In this document: in pieces, positions 21,030 through 31,454 of the stretch
Numbering within the stretch: position 1 is the first letter of the stretch
How the letters are laid out: every line of letters starts with the position of its first letter
Source of the DNA: Auricularia sp. M13
Taxonomy: Eukaryota > Basidiomycota > Agaricomycetes > Auriculariales > Auriculariaceae
DNA: 64,000 nucleotides
Assembly: GCA_037042915.1 (NCBI GenBank)
Contig: CM073203.1
Span: 3,038,001 to 3,102,000, forward strand
Reading direction: 5' to 3'
Translations under genes and position numbers: made by a program
Notes under the pieces: generated by a model
The model's database searches: none
Seen by the model: the letters and a program-made list of their open reading frames with translations, nothing else
What the model was told of the DNA's origin: nothing

Positions 21030-22687
21030 CTACTTCGAACGCTTCTGCGCCTTCTCCCGCCAGTACTGCGCGGCCTCCTCGAGCTCCTTGCGAGCCTGCT
21101 CTGCCTGCTCCAGCCGCTCCTCCATCGCGTCGAACTTTGCTTGCTGTTCCATCATCCATGCCTCGGCGGCCTCAGCCCTCGCCGTCAGATCGGCGCGGGC
21201 TTTCATGTCCTCAGCAGCCCGCTGCTTGCGGAGGTTGTACAGCTGCTCGAACATCGTGCTGCGCATGGCCTCCGCCAGCTCGGGTTTCTCGTCCGCGATC
21301 GACTCAGAGACCCAAGTGTACATTTGCCGGCTGCCGTCCTTGGGCAGGAAGGCGATGAACGCCCACGATGGGCACCAGTCGGCAAGCTTCTCCATCTGCG
21401 AGGTGCGCGCGTCAGCAGCGGACAGCACATCGGCGCGGACAGGGCTCACCTTCAGGCAAACACTGCCGAAGTTGGGGAGGGTGTCGTGCCACCTGTTGGT
21501 GCTCGTGGCGTTCTTCGACCACTGTGTGAGGACCCGACTCTGGCGAGTGGCGTCCAAGGCGTGACTTATACCTGCGAGCGGCGCGTTAATGAAGCACGGT
21601 ATATGCGCAAGGACTTTACTTGTAATGAAGTCCCCCGCCGTACTCGTGCCTTTCCACAGGTTTGGTATTGTGCACGAGCTCGTGTCGACGTCCTCCCGCA
21701 CCTGTACAATATGCTGCACGGCCTCGTTCATCTTGGACTTGCGGTCCTTGCTGGAGTTCCAGATGTACGCGAGCGCCGACCCGAGCTCGTGAATAGCCAT
21801 CTTCTTGATTTTGGCTTCGGTGTACGGGTTGTCGTCCTCGTCCTCATCAGAGGTCTGATTGTCGTCGCCCTGGTTCTCCGTGTCCTCGATTTGAGACTCG
21901 TGCGCGGCCTGCTCGGTGAACTCGTCGATTTGAGAGGCAACGGCATCGGCGTTGTCGAAGTTCTGCGGCTCATGCATCAGCGGCGCGGCATACAGCCCAT
22001 CCTCGCTATTGAAGAAGTTGTCGTCGTCGAGCCTCCTGCCGGCGTAGCTGACGCTTGCGCCGTCGTCCTGCAAGCCCTCGTCGTCGTAGGCGCGAGCGAC
22101 ATCTTGCTCTTGCTCGTCCGCGACGTCTTGCTCTTGCTCGTCCTCGACATCTTGCTCTTGCTCGTGCTCGTCGTCGTCGTAGGCGCGAGCGACATCTTGC
22201 TCTTGCTCGTCCGCGACGTCTTGCTCTTGCTCGTGCTCGTTGTCGTCGTAGGCGGGAGCAACGTCTTGCTCTTGCTCGTCGTCCATGAGGGAGGTAGCGG
22301 CGGTGCTTCGGGTCACGTCGCCATTGTTCTCGCTCTCGTCGAGCGTTGTGTCGCCCTCGTGCTCGGCGTCAGAATCCGAAGCCTGCTCGTCGACCTTCGT
22401 GCGACGGCTGGCAACGAGCTTGTCTCTTTGAGCACGAGTAGCCTCCATGTACTCCTGCTTCCGCTCGAGATGGTTCGCGGCTTCATCGGCCGCGAGCTAA
22501 GAAATTGCTCAGCATTTGTGGGCAGCGCGTACCGCGAGCGTCGTACCGGGCAACGGGCTCTTCCATGGGCTCTGACCTTCGTGCCTTGTGCGGCAGAGCA
22601 ACGCTTGCAGGCCCTCTTGATCGTCTCCTGCGCTGGAGCTTGCTGAACGATCGCGCTCCGGCCGCTGCGAGTAGTCCGGGGTGACAT
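21030..22687 (-). CDS. Unknown acidic coiled-coil KDZ cargo protein (about 535 aa)
   Basis: Two exons, 22687-22547 and 22496-21030, with a 50-base intron (GTACGA...TTAG) in phase 0. The start, MSPRTTRSGRS, is followed by a Cys pair and knuckle, RACKRCSAAQGTKVRAHGRARC, a possible small zinc site (residues 25-47). An extremely acidic region follows with a repeated block ADEQEQDVARAYDDDEHEQE (about 100-160). A middle region (KIKKMAIHELGSALAYIWNS, HDTLPNFGSVCLKV) has the feel of a folded domain. The end is a long Glu/Ala/Gln-rich coiled coil (FDAMEERLEQAEQARKELEE). It is transcribed divergently from the gene at 22946. No known family is recognised; a role in DNA or chromatin binding or in assembly of the transposition complex is only a guess. 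Confidence 0.7.
22150..22290. repeat. Coding repeat TCTTGCTCTTGCTCGTC
   Basis: Reiterated TCTTGCTCTTGCTCGTCC units, also present from about 22100, encode the EQEQDV blocks on the minus strand. Some copies are identical over more than 60 bases, which points to recent slippage. Confidence 0.8.
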
Positions 22688-22945
22688 GGGATTTGCTGGC
22701 CGTCGTCGCGTTCGCGCAGCAAGGGATAAAATCTGGGTGGCGCGTCCTCAAAGAAATGAGTAAAAGGTGAAGGTCATGCGGTGATGGCCTGCGATCCACG
22801 CGAGGGAAGCTCTTTCACGTTTCAAGTCCTCTATCCAATCGGAATATTCTTGGGTCCAGATCGTGGGACCGCGCAGCGACGTACTTAAGCGTCTGGGTCT
22901 CGCAGTTACAGACTTGACATTACCCCGCTCTTTAATCCTCTTTCC
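22688..22945. promoter_or_regulatory. Divergent intergenic region between two KDZ cargo genes
   Basis: 258 bases separate the two ATGs (22687 on minus, 22946 on plus). Just upstream of the plus gene is a pyrimidine-rich tract (CTCTTTAATCCTCTTTCC), as is common before fungal start codons. It is probably a shared promoter; no specific operator is seen. Confidence 0.4.
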
Positions 22946-23946
22946 ATGCCCCCCAAGCTTCCGCTCTACTCTCTACCGGACAAACCGACCCGCCCCAACG
23001 GCGAGTGGCAGTTTTATTGTCAGATGGTGGTGCGTATTATCCGCCGCGCTTTTCTTATGTTGCGCGAGACTAAAGTCAATCAGACTGGCGAGACGATCAT
23101 CGTGAACACGCCGCGCTTCAACCGGTGGTTGAGCTACGACGAGCTGCCGCCCACCGTGCTCTCTCTCCTGAACGACTGGGAGAAAAACTTGTTCGTCGAG
23201 GTGTTGCAGGTGCACCCAAGTTACGGTGAGGATATTCCTCGCTATGCGCACCTGAAGGAAGGCGACAATATGGACATGGGCCGGGATGGCCATGACTGTG
23301 ACGGCATGTCCATCGTCGTACAGCTCCGGCTTGTGCGCAGGCCGTACAGCGGATCCGAGCTGCCAGATCCTATCCTCCAACCGAGAACCCGAATCCCGGA
23401 GATACTACCTGGCGACACCGCCGCCGCCGCTGCCGCTCCTGCCCGCACCGCAGCCGCTGCCGCTCCACGAACCAACCCCGCCGCCGCTGCCGCTCCCGCC
23501 CGCACCGCTGCCGCTGCCGCTCCACGAACCAACCCCGCCGCCACCGGCGCTCCCGCTCACGTGCCCACCGCCACCGCTCCCCTCCACGCACCAAACGCGC
23601 CGTCGCCCCCGCCACCGTGCCGCGAAGCACCGCCGCCGCCGCCGCCGCCGCCACTGCTGCCACTCCCCTCGCCAACGCTGGCCTCCGCGGTGGCGCCGCC
23701 AGCGGGACGGCAATCATGCAGCGGCCAATGGCTGGTTCGGCCAGCCGCAATGGCCGCCCCAAACCTAACCCGTTCGCCACCCCGGTGCCCGTTCCCGGCC
23801 CGTCGAAGAGCCGCGGCGACGCCGCCAGTGCCAGGCAGGCACCCGCGGCACCGTCGAGCAGGGACAAGCGCAAGAGAGACATGCAGGGCGAGGTCGATGA
23901 GCAGCAGGAACTCCAGCCGGTGACGAAGAAGTCTCGTTCGGCTTGA
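22946..23946 (+). CDS. Unknown Ala/Pro-rich KDZ cargo protein with nuclear-type tail
   Basis: The start is ATG at 22946, MPPKLPLYSLPDKPTRPNGE. A folded N-terminal domain of about 140 residues (FYCQMVVRIIRRAFLMLRET, LSLLNDWEKNLFVEVLQVHP) is followed by an Ala/Pro-rich linker with repeats of RTAAAAAPRTNPAA. A second frame, open over 23617-23946, then supplies a plausible end: PSSRDKRKRDMQGEVDEQQE and VTKKSRSA, a basic nuclear-localisation-like tail with stop at 23944-23946. Joining the two needs a one-base frame change or a short intron inside the GCC-rich linker (about 23560-23640), which I could not place. It could be repeat slippage. Function unknown. Confidence 0.55.
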
Positions 23947-24130
23947 ATACCCTTCCCTTAATTTATTTTAATCACTTTGTAATCTCGATGAGCCTGTCCT
24001 TGACCCTCTTAACCGCCAATCTTAATGCTTTCATTTGTTCATGATGAATGAGTGCCCGAAAATTAGTAAGGTGAGATATGAGTGCATATATGCTTGCCAG
24101 GGTGAGTTGAATACATGCGCTCTTCAGAAA

Positions 24131-25705
24131 CTAATTCATCGGTTCATCGCAGTCACCGTTGCCTTCGTCGAAAGGCGGCTTATAGCCCGCCATTTCTTTG
24201 TATGTGAAAAGCTTGACCTTTGTTGCACCGACCTCCGCAAGGACATTCTTGTGCATGAAGTGCGCAATCGCGATGCGCTGACCGCCTGCGAATTGAACAG
24301 AGTGCTTCAAGATGCCCCCTCTAATGAACGCAAGTGTTCCGGGGAGATAGTTAATGTCCGAACCCGCGACACGAAGCGTGCCTTCGCGGTATTTACCCAC
24401 TGTGAGAATCGGCGTCCATGCGAGCTTCATATCGCGGCGGTCAGTGTGTTTGCCGGTCTCTCGATTGTAGATGAGACTTCTCCCGTGGAGGAAGGAGGGG
24501 TCGGCAGCGGCCAGCGCGGCATATGCGGGGTACATGGCTTTCAACTTCTCCGAGGCATCGTTGAAGAGGTTGTACTGCTCGGGGTCGATGAGCTGGAACA
24601 TGTCCATGAGTCGCATGGTCACGAGCCGCAGCTCTCGAAGCAACGCGAGCCCCGCGTTGAGGTTGTCTGTTTTCTTGAAGAGATCGCGAGCGGGCCCCGC
24701 AGGGCCATTGTTCGCCTTCACCCGGTGAGCACACACACTCTAGGCTGATCATCTGAGCTCACCGATCGACCGAGGGCCCTCCAGATACCAACTGGAATAC
24801 GCCGTGCAGTTCGTCTTGATGCTCCTGCCGAGTATAGCATTCTTCCGCGTCTCTCGCATTCTGATCTGCGCCAGCGCGAATTTTCACACCGACACTGCGC
24901 CCGAAGTCCATGAGACTCTTGAATAGGATGTCCTGAGTTTATTCCGCACGTGAGTAGGAGTTTCCGCAGCAGCGCGGACGCACATGACTAGCTTTGGATA
25001 ACCAGTTCGGGAAAACGATGACAGCAGGTACGTCTTTCTTGTCCACGAGGACAAAAGGCTCATCGCTGACCCTGGCCGTCACAGATTCGAAGGCGGGGTA
25101 AGGCTTGCTGTTGCGCTCTTGATTCCTGTCGACGAGCGCGGCGAGGTCGAGCTCGGGAACGCGGTCTGTACGGAGGAGTTGGTGAGGGCATGTATTCTCA
25201 ACAGTACGTACGTATATTCCCGGGCTTCAGCGCAGTCTCTAGCATCTTCTTATTGAGACGATGCCAGCTTGTAAGCATCTTCGCCTCGAGTTTCTCGGGA
25301 TTTAGTGCTCTGGATTTCCTTCGTGGCAAGTCAGAGCAAGTGCGTGAGTGTTCAGGCGATGCTGACTTATGCTTGCGGCCTTTAGCTTTTGTCCCAGTTT
25401 CCGCGAGCGGCTCAGCAGCTGATTCGCCAGCCGCGAGAGTCCCAGCAGCTTGTACCGGAGTCACAGGTTGCTCAGTGACCTGTCCAGCATCGTCGTCCGA
25501 TAGAGCTTCCTCCGTACCGTCGCGTTGAATGCCAAAGAGATCTCGCAGTTTTTCCCCACCGCTGAGCTGTGCCTGCTGCACGATTCTCTGGAATAACTTG
25601 GCGAAGTCCACCGGGATACTCTCATTCTCGGGATATGGTCCTACCGACGAGTTGATGAGTCGCAATGGCCAGAACGATGAATTGCGCACCTGGAGTGTCG
25701 GCCAT
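24131..25705 (-). CDS. TET/JBP-like 2-oxoglutarate/Fe(II) dioxygenase (about 451 aa)
   Basis: The start is ATG at 25705 (MADTPG), only 16 bases before intron 1 (25689-25641). Exons follow at 25640-25212, 25165-24984, 24932-24789 and about 24715-24131. Introns are 46-51 bases; the last runs to about 24716 (or 24741, adding 8 codons). All junctions are in frame. The N-terminal part is basic and low-complexity (KAKGRKHKSASPEHSRTC). The C-terminal part is the catalytic double-stranded beta helix: iron ligands H-T-D in YNRETGKHTDRRD (about H347, D349), distal His in RGGILKHSVQFAGG (about H395), and the 2-oxoglutarate Arg in GGQRIAIAHF (about R404). The family hydroxylates 5-methylcytosine or thymine in DNA. 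Here it is cargo of a KDZ transposon, an association known in mushrooms. All expected ligands are present, so activity is plausible. Confidence 0.82.
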
Positions 25706-26689
25706 GGGCAGGACGGATGTGCGCGAGATCGGCTGCGGAAAAAGCACGGCTTATGTGCTCGCTGCGACGTGGGTTATTAGGGAGAGATCGAGGATCGATA
25801 AGAGCAACGCCAGCACATCATGTGCGGCGCGTGTTTTGCGGACCGGTGCAGGCACGGAATCGTTGCCATATCGGGAATGCAGGTCACGTGGTGCGTGCAA
25901 CCCGGCGCGCAGAAGCCGCGAACGCGCGGACTTTAAACCGCGTGTTCAACTTCTGCTCTGGCCGCATACCCCGGAGCAACCTTCGCCGCTGCGGCTTGAG
26001 GGAGCTCTAGGGTCCTAGCATAAGCCAGTGACGCCGTTGCGGCAGCTCAGGGTGGTCGCGAACGGCAGCCAGAGCAGCGGTTGAATACCCTTTTCGTCGT
26101 CGTCGGTGCGAGACGCGTCCGTCGCTCGCGACAAGCGTCCGTCCAGCGCCCACGACCGACGGATTGTATTTAAGATATTATTGCGAACATATTGCGGCAA
26201 GTATCCGGGCCAGGATCCTCAACGTGCGGTCGCAGTCGCGTCTCACTGCTCATTGCGTCACCGTCAACAGCGTCACGTGGACGTGTCCCGTTCGGGAACG
26301 CGAACTCTGGAAATGAAAGCTCAGCCAATGCAGGGCTCAAGATGACTTAACTAATCTACAAGACCCCTTTGAGAGTTAAATTGAGGGTTTCTCAGTTAAA
26401 ATAATGCTATCTCAGGCCATGAGGTTGAGTCAGGAGTGTGAGACAGGAAGGGCACAGCGGAAATTTCATGAGATATTATTCCAGTGTGCTCATTTGAACT
26501 TGTTGTAGTTTTCTTATTTTTTTCGAAATTTTATAAATTTATTCTCGGCCTCTTCGTCGAGGCAAGGCCATTCGACAACTTAGACGACCGATTTGGCTGA
26601 GCGGAGTTCGAAGTGCCCGAGTCAGCCGCCGGCTGCCGCCGGGCGCTCTCCAAGCTCTCCTTCGCTGCGTAGACGAGTCAGTCGACGCA
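25706..26689. other. Spacer upstream of the TET/JBP-like gene
   Basis: No gene is recognised. The first 300 bases hold the presumed promoter of the minus-strand dioxygenase. An AT-rich stretch (26340-26540) follows without recognisable elements. Confidence 0.4.
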
Positions 26690-27090
26690 GAGTATCGTGC
26701 CAGTGGACCGTTCGCGCGTCAGCGAACGTGTAGCTGGACGCGCTACTGGGAGCTCCTGCACCATCGACCTGGTTCACGCATCAGTGACACCAGCGTCTTT
26801 GAGCGTCAGACAATCGCTGCCTGTACTGCGCAGCCTGCGCACCCCCAGTCCGTCTCTCCCTCGCAACTCCACATAAATCAGCGCCACGCTCACGCATCAG
26901 TGAACGTGGCTGTTGAGCTTGCCGCGATCAGCGCTCAAGCGTCCAGTTCGTCCGTGCATCACACAGTCACGCTGCCTGCGCACCCCCAGTCCGTCTGTCC
27001 CTCGCAAGTGAACATAAATTAGCACCACGCTCACGCATCAGTGAACGTGTCTGTTGAGCTTGCCGCGATCAGCACTCAAGCGTCCCGTTC
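26690..27090. repeat. Hairpin repeats of the KDZ element (right array)
   Basis: Palindromes with the same loop as the left array: CGTTCGC-GCGTCA-GCGAACG (26709-26728), GGTTCAC-GCATCA-GTGACACC (26771-26792), and CACGCTCAC-GCATCA-GTGAACGTG twice (about 26884-26908 and 27024-27048). The last two lie in a roughly 140-bp unit (with GTTGAGCTTGCCGCGATCAG) repeated in tandem. They lie 180 to 580 bases upstream of the large plus-strand cargo gene. Confidence 0.75.
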
Positions 27091-27268
27091 GTTCGTCCAT
27101 CGCACAGTCACCGCCTGTACCGTCTGTCTCTCTCCACCCCCTCCCACCACTCAGAATCGTCCCAAGTATCCAGCCTGTCGTATATTAGACGTAGTATAGA
27201 AATCATCCACAGATCCACTAGTAGATATTCTCGAACTCGTATTTCAGTGAGCCATCTAGACCGAAACC

Positions 27269-30200
27269 ATGTCAATTTTTATTTACAAGTCGCTCAGGCA
27301 AACGAAAATGAACATGGACTCTCGAGACGTCGACATGGACGTCGACAATGCGTGAGTGTTTCGAGTATGCCGTCTCGATCTGATGCTGACGACCTCGCAG
27401 CCAGCCAGCGTCGAATCCGAACGCGCAGGCACAGGCTGTCGACGTCCAGATGGACATCGACGAGAATGAATCGTGAGTTCTCGAGATGTTTCTCCTGGCA
27501 GACGAGCCTCTGATGGCTTCGTTCAGGGAGGACCCCTCGTTCACCGCTCTGCCGTATTTCTGCGCCTGGCCCAGCCTGCGGGAGGCCAGATACATCGTGC
27601 GGACGAATCGAGACGTTGTGCCCGAGATACCAGACTACCCCGTCGTCGACCCAACGCGCTGCGTCGACGGTCGCTTCGGTCTCTACGAGGCAAGCCAACT
27701 GCCGCAGATGCACGACGAGAACAACCTGCACATGGCGTTCGTGCCGCTGCTCAAGCCAGTGGGCTCACAAGTTCCGCTGCAGATTGGCCGCGCCTGGTGG
27801 AATCTCCGGCACACCGACATGCTCGGAGACTTGGGTTGGTATCGTCTCGAAGACGAGCACCTCCGACCAGCGGGCAGCGAGCTCTTCAAGTTGCCCACGC
27901 TGCTTCTAAATCGTATTGAAACGACGGAGCTGGAGACGACACCCCTTTGGCGGGCAGCCGTGGAGAAGCCAGGCCGCAGGACTGCGTTGGCCCGTATTCC
28001 AACGGAGCGGTACGACAAGTTCGTTGAGCTCACAAGCAGCCTGAGACGACAGTCGTTAAAGAAGTGGGACTGTCACGTCAACTTCGCAGAGTGGCAGCGC
28101 TGTCTGAACGAGATACGGGGCTGGATGGAGTTGGAGAAGAAGACGGGCGACCTCGAGGCGGGATTGGACGCATACATTCCCACCGTCTCGTCATACGAGG
28201 TTGCTCGCCGGGCGCATATATATCAGGCTACTCGGCACGTCACGCCTTATCGGGGCTGCTTCACCACCAGTGACAAGTTCGCCATGTTCTACGCATTGCG
28301 AGACATTCCTGTGTGGCAGCTCCTGCCTTTCACTCGAGCACACTTCAACGAGCTCCTTGAGAAGCAGCGGGCGGGAGTCATCCGACGAGCCATGTACAGG
28401 ATGTACGGGAGTCAGCAATGCGCTCATATACACGACATCGAGCGCAACCATTATGTCGAGGCGCAGCCCGTCAGCGACATCACGACCTTCTCTGGATCAA
28501 ACGTCGCCGTCACCGAGTCCGTCTGGAACGGCACCGAGGACGTCGGCTTCCAGGACAACGCGCCTGTACCCGTCGCAAGCTCGTCGAGCGGCGTTGCAGG
28601 TCCGAGTTCGACGAGCCATGACCCGAGGCTGGCTAAGCCGCCACTGCCAGCGCCACTTCCTCCCCCGCCAGCGCATCTTCCTCCCCCGCCAGCGCATCTT
28701 CCTCCCCGGCCAGCGCATCTTCCTCCCGCGCCAGCGCATCTTGCAGGGCATCTGCCTCCAGCGCCGCAGCTGTCAGCAGCCGGGCCATCGACAGGCGCGA
28801 AAGGGTCGGGCATGTCGTCCAAGCGCAAAAGACAGGGTATGTATCTGTTGGCTATTTCTCATGATAGGTTACTGACCAGAACTGCAAAGACCCGGGTTCC
28901 AGCGGATGCCCTGCCAAAGAAGCGCAACCGCGGAACGACTGCGAAGCTGCTCGAAGGGAAGAACTCGACAATTGGCCTGGACAACATTGTGCTCGTGGCG
29001 CCAGACAGGATTTCGGCTTACAAGAGCACGGAGCGGCCGCACTGGTTCCCAACGGTATTCATGCCCGCTCATAACGTCTCCGGGCGCGTGAATGTATCGC
29101 GGGAGCGGCAGCTGGACCTCATGACCGCCGACGTGCTGCCTGTGCCGCCGAACATCGGCAAGTTGCAGCTGCACAAGGTCCCCTTGGCATCGTATTTCGT
29201 CAATGCCTGGAAGGCCGCAAAGGAGCCCGGCTTTAACTTACGCAAGGGCAAGGGCGGTGTACCCCTCGCCAGTGCCACGCGGCCCCAGGAAGTCAAGAGC
29301 GGAAACTTGAATACCGCTAAACCCTTGCTGCATTGGCTCAAGATCCGTCCTTATTTTCTTCGGAGACTGGCGACGACGGATGCCAGTCAGAATCCAGGCA
29401 TGTCCGTGCCTCATTGGCGAAATTTGTTGAAGTTGGTCGTGCCGGAGCAGCATGTCGCTCGCATGGTCAACTTGCTCGGTCTGGACGCGAGCCTGCCGCA
29501 ACCAGCACCTAAGGTCACATCGTTGCCCAAGCCTGTGGATGATAGTGTGCAGGACGAAGACGAGCCTGCTCCGCTACCGCCCGCATCCCAACCACAGTCC
29601 GGTCAAGCCGTACATGCGCCAGCGCCGCCGCATCCGCCGCCGCCTCCACCCCAGCCTGCGCCGCCGCCTCCGCCCCGTCTGAACCGTCCACGGCCGGCGA
29701 GAGTCTTCGACATCGACGAAGATTCTGACTCTTGCGAGGAGGAAATGAACGAAATGTACGGTCCGCCTAGTCCCCCCGTCCAGGCAAAGACCGTCTCTGA
29801 GCTCAAGGACACGCTCATTCGCGACCTTTTCGACGAACCCGAACAAGGCGAAGTAGCTCAACGGAGCGAGGCTGAGCGGCGCCAGGTCGAACCCAAGACC
29901 TGGTATATCTCAGAGCCCAAGAGCAAGAAGACGCGCCCGCTGACGTACTACACTGTGTGGTACTTCAGCGTGGATGAGGCAAACGACGACGCCCCAACGT
30001 TCTGGCTGATCAGTCGCAAGCATCGCGACTTCCACAACATCAAGCGCGGCATGACGGAGTGGTGGGACTACAAGGCGAAGCGCATCATCTATCTGCCCTT
30101 GTCCACGCAGTACCTCGAAGGCGAGCAGCTGCTCAAGAACTCGATTGAGTGGCGGACAAACGATGACCATCCGCGACTGGCACCTCGATCGCGACGGATT

Positions 30201-31165
30201 TGGCGGGCAGATTGGGATGGGTATGTCCGCAGTTGTGCTCAGTCATTAATCACTCATGAAATTGTAGATGCTGGGAACGTGCGGGTGTCAAAAAACCGCA
30301 ACCAAAGGCCAACAAGCAGGGTCCCGTTGCGGTTATGGGCCCCCTTGGCACCATCGTCGAGTGGCGCCGTTCGCGTTTCGAGGATCCGTCTGTGCCGCCG
30401 TTGTCTGTCGGGCCCGAGCCGCCAGCGGTGCCGTCGAGCTCGTCACGACTCGAACCACCTCCCACTGCTGGTCCAAAGCCTTTGACGACGCAGCCTGAGC
30501 CGCCTGCTGAGCCCCCCGCCAACAAGACGCCGCCCGAGCCGCCTGCTGAGCCGCCCGTCGAGATGCCGCCCGCCGAGCCGCTGAAGCGCATCGGTCAATA
30601 TATCGACCGAATCAACCACCCGACCTTTGACGGTTACGAGCTTCCTCCCTTCACGGCGGGCAAGGACGACGATGCTGTCTGGCCGTCGCTGGATTGGCGC
30701 AGGTACATCATGTGGGAACTGACGGAGCTAGAGTTCCGCTATGAGCTCTTCTACCTCGACCTCACGATCCGGCAGAGTCACCCCGACCACGCGCCACTCC
30801 AGTTCGACGCAAAGCAGCGATATAGACAATGCCGCGGTTGCTGGGGTGGCTCCGACTTTGTCCCTGGCACGGACCGGAATGCGATCAACAAGCTGACCGT
30901 CGTCGATCGCACCGAGCGCCTCGAGAGCCTGTGGAACTTCTACACGTTCATGCGCCCTTGGCCTCGAGCTGACCAGTTCCTCAAACCGTGGGATGAGCTC
31001 GTCGCCATCGGCGGCAACATCCACTCCGTGAACTGCGAGTCCGAGCTCTTCTATAATCTGGAGAGCAGTGTTTGGCATTGCTTCGCCCAGTCCTTCATGG
31101 ACTATCGTCACAGACTGCCGCCGGTGCCTCACCTTCGTCCGGAATTGCCTGTAGCTGTAGCATAA
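27269..31165 (+). CDS. Large unknown Pro-rich KDZ cargo protein (about 1,226 aa)
   Basis: Five exons: 27269-27351, 27401-27472, 27527-28836, 28903-30220 and 30268-31165. All have GT-AG introns (49, 54, 66 and 47 bases) and consistent phase; an ATG at 27308 is an alternative start. After an Asp/Met-rich start (NMDSRDVDMDVDNA), the first half has folded segments (FAMFYALRDIPVWQLLPFTR) and a PPPAHLPPPPAHLPP repeat. Splicing at 28837-28902 creates KRKRQADALPKKRNR, a bipartite nuclear-localisation-like signal. The C-terminal half has PLTYYTVWYFSVDEAND, SRKHRDFHNIKRGMTEWWDY and the ending ELTELEFRYELFYLDLTI, CRGCWGG. The WW, DFHNIKRG and YIMWELTELEFRYEL blocks look conserved, but I recognise no family. 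Its position just inside the right end suggests a core component. Confidence 0.75.
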
Positions 31166-31266
31166 GTTGTATTATAGCTGTATCGTAGCTCGTTTTTTTC
31201 TCATCTCGACACACTGTATCTTTCGCACACAACTCGCGCAATACATCTGCTCTGCTTTGACCATTT

Positions 31267-31440
31267 TGGGAGTCAGGAGTGACTTGTGTTTTATTCCACC
31301 TTACAAGTTGCTCTCTGGGAGTACAAGTTTTATTTCACCATTAACTTTGGGAGTACAAGTCTCGGGTTCAGGAGTCAGGAGCAGTCAAAGTCAGGACCTG
31401 GGAGTTCTGGGAGCTGGGAGTAGCAAACCAAAATACAAGT
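31267..31440. repeat. Subterminal TGGGAGT repeats, right end
   Basis: Copies of TTTGGGAGTCAGGAGT, TGGGAGTACAAGT and CTGGGAGT. This is the reverse-complement family of the left-end ACTCCCA motif, as expected for mirrored transposase-binding sites. Confidence 0.75.
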
Positions 31441-31454
31441 GTCTAACATATCTG
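31414..31454. repeat. KDZ right terminal inverted repeat
   Basis: The reverse complement aligns without gaps to 10269-10309. The inner core CTGGGAGTAGCAAACC is matched at 15 of 16 positions. Confidence 0.75.

Larger units (their letters stand above)
10269..31454. mobile_element. 21.2-kb KDZ (Kyakuja-Dileera-Zisupton) transposon with cargo, including a TET/JBP gene
   Basis: The boundaries follow from an 8-bp direct duplication (GGAACGTC) outside, plus terminal inverted repeats whose conserved core GGTTTGCT(G/A)CTCCCAG lies 26 bases inside each end. Within the ends are subterminal ACTCCCA-type repeats in inverted orientation (10303-10575 and 31267-31440). The contents, left to right, are: a repeat-containing gene (-), the KDZ transposase gene (-, broken by an LTR element), hairpin arrays, an acidic coiled-coil protein (-), an Ala/Pro-rich nuclear-type protein (+), a TET/JBP-like dioxygenase (-), more hairpin repeats, and a 1,226-aa Pro-rich protein (+). 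Without the nested LTR insertion the unit would be about 17 kb. The element split a host gene. This copy cannot encode a complete transposase from its own gene, but its ends look intact, so it might be mobilised in trans. Confidence 0.9.

Noticed and set aside
20958-22646. 562-codon plus-strand frame rich in Leu/Val/Arg
   Set aside because: Antisense shadow of the acidic coiled-coil gene; the GAC/GAG-rich coding strand produces Leu/Val runs on the other strand.
25717-25800. Plus-strand frame with REIGCGKSTAYVLAATWVI resembling an ATPase P-loop
   Set aside because: It lies antisense to the start of the dioxygenase gene, has no Walker B or further helicase motifs, and the minus-strand exon model explains the region.
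28837-28902. Unspliced reading through GTATGT in the 1,226-aa gene
   Set aside because: The frame stays open unspliced, but a 66-base intron with ACTGAC branch-like site and TTCCAG end fits and creates a coherent basic signal, so I preferred the spliced model.
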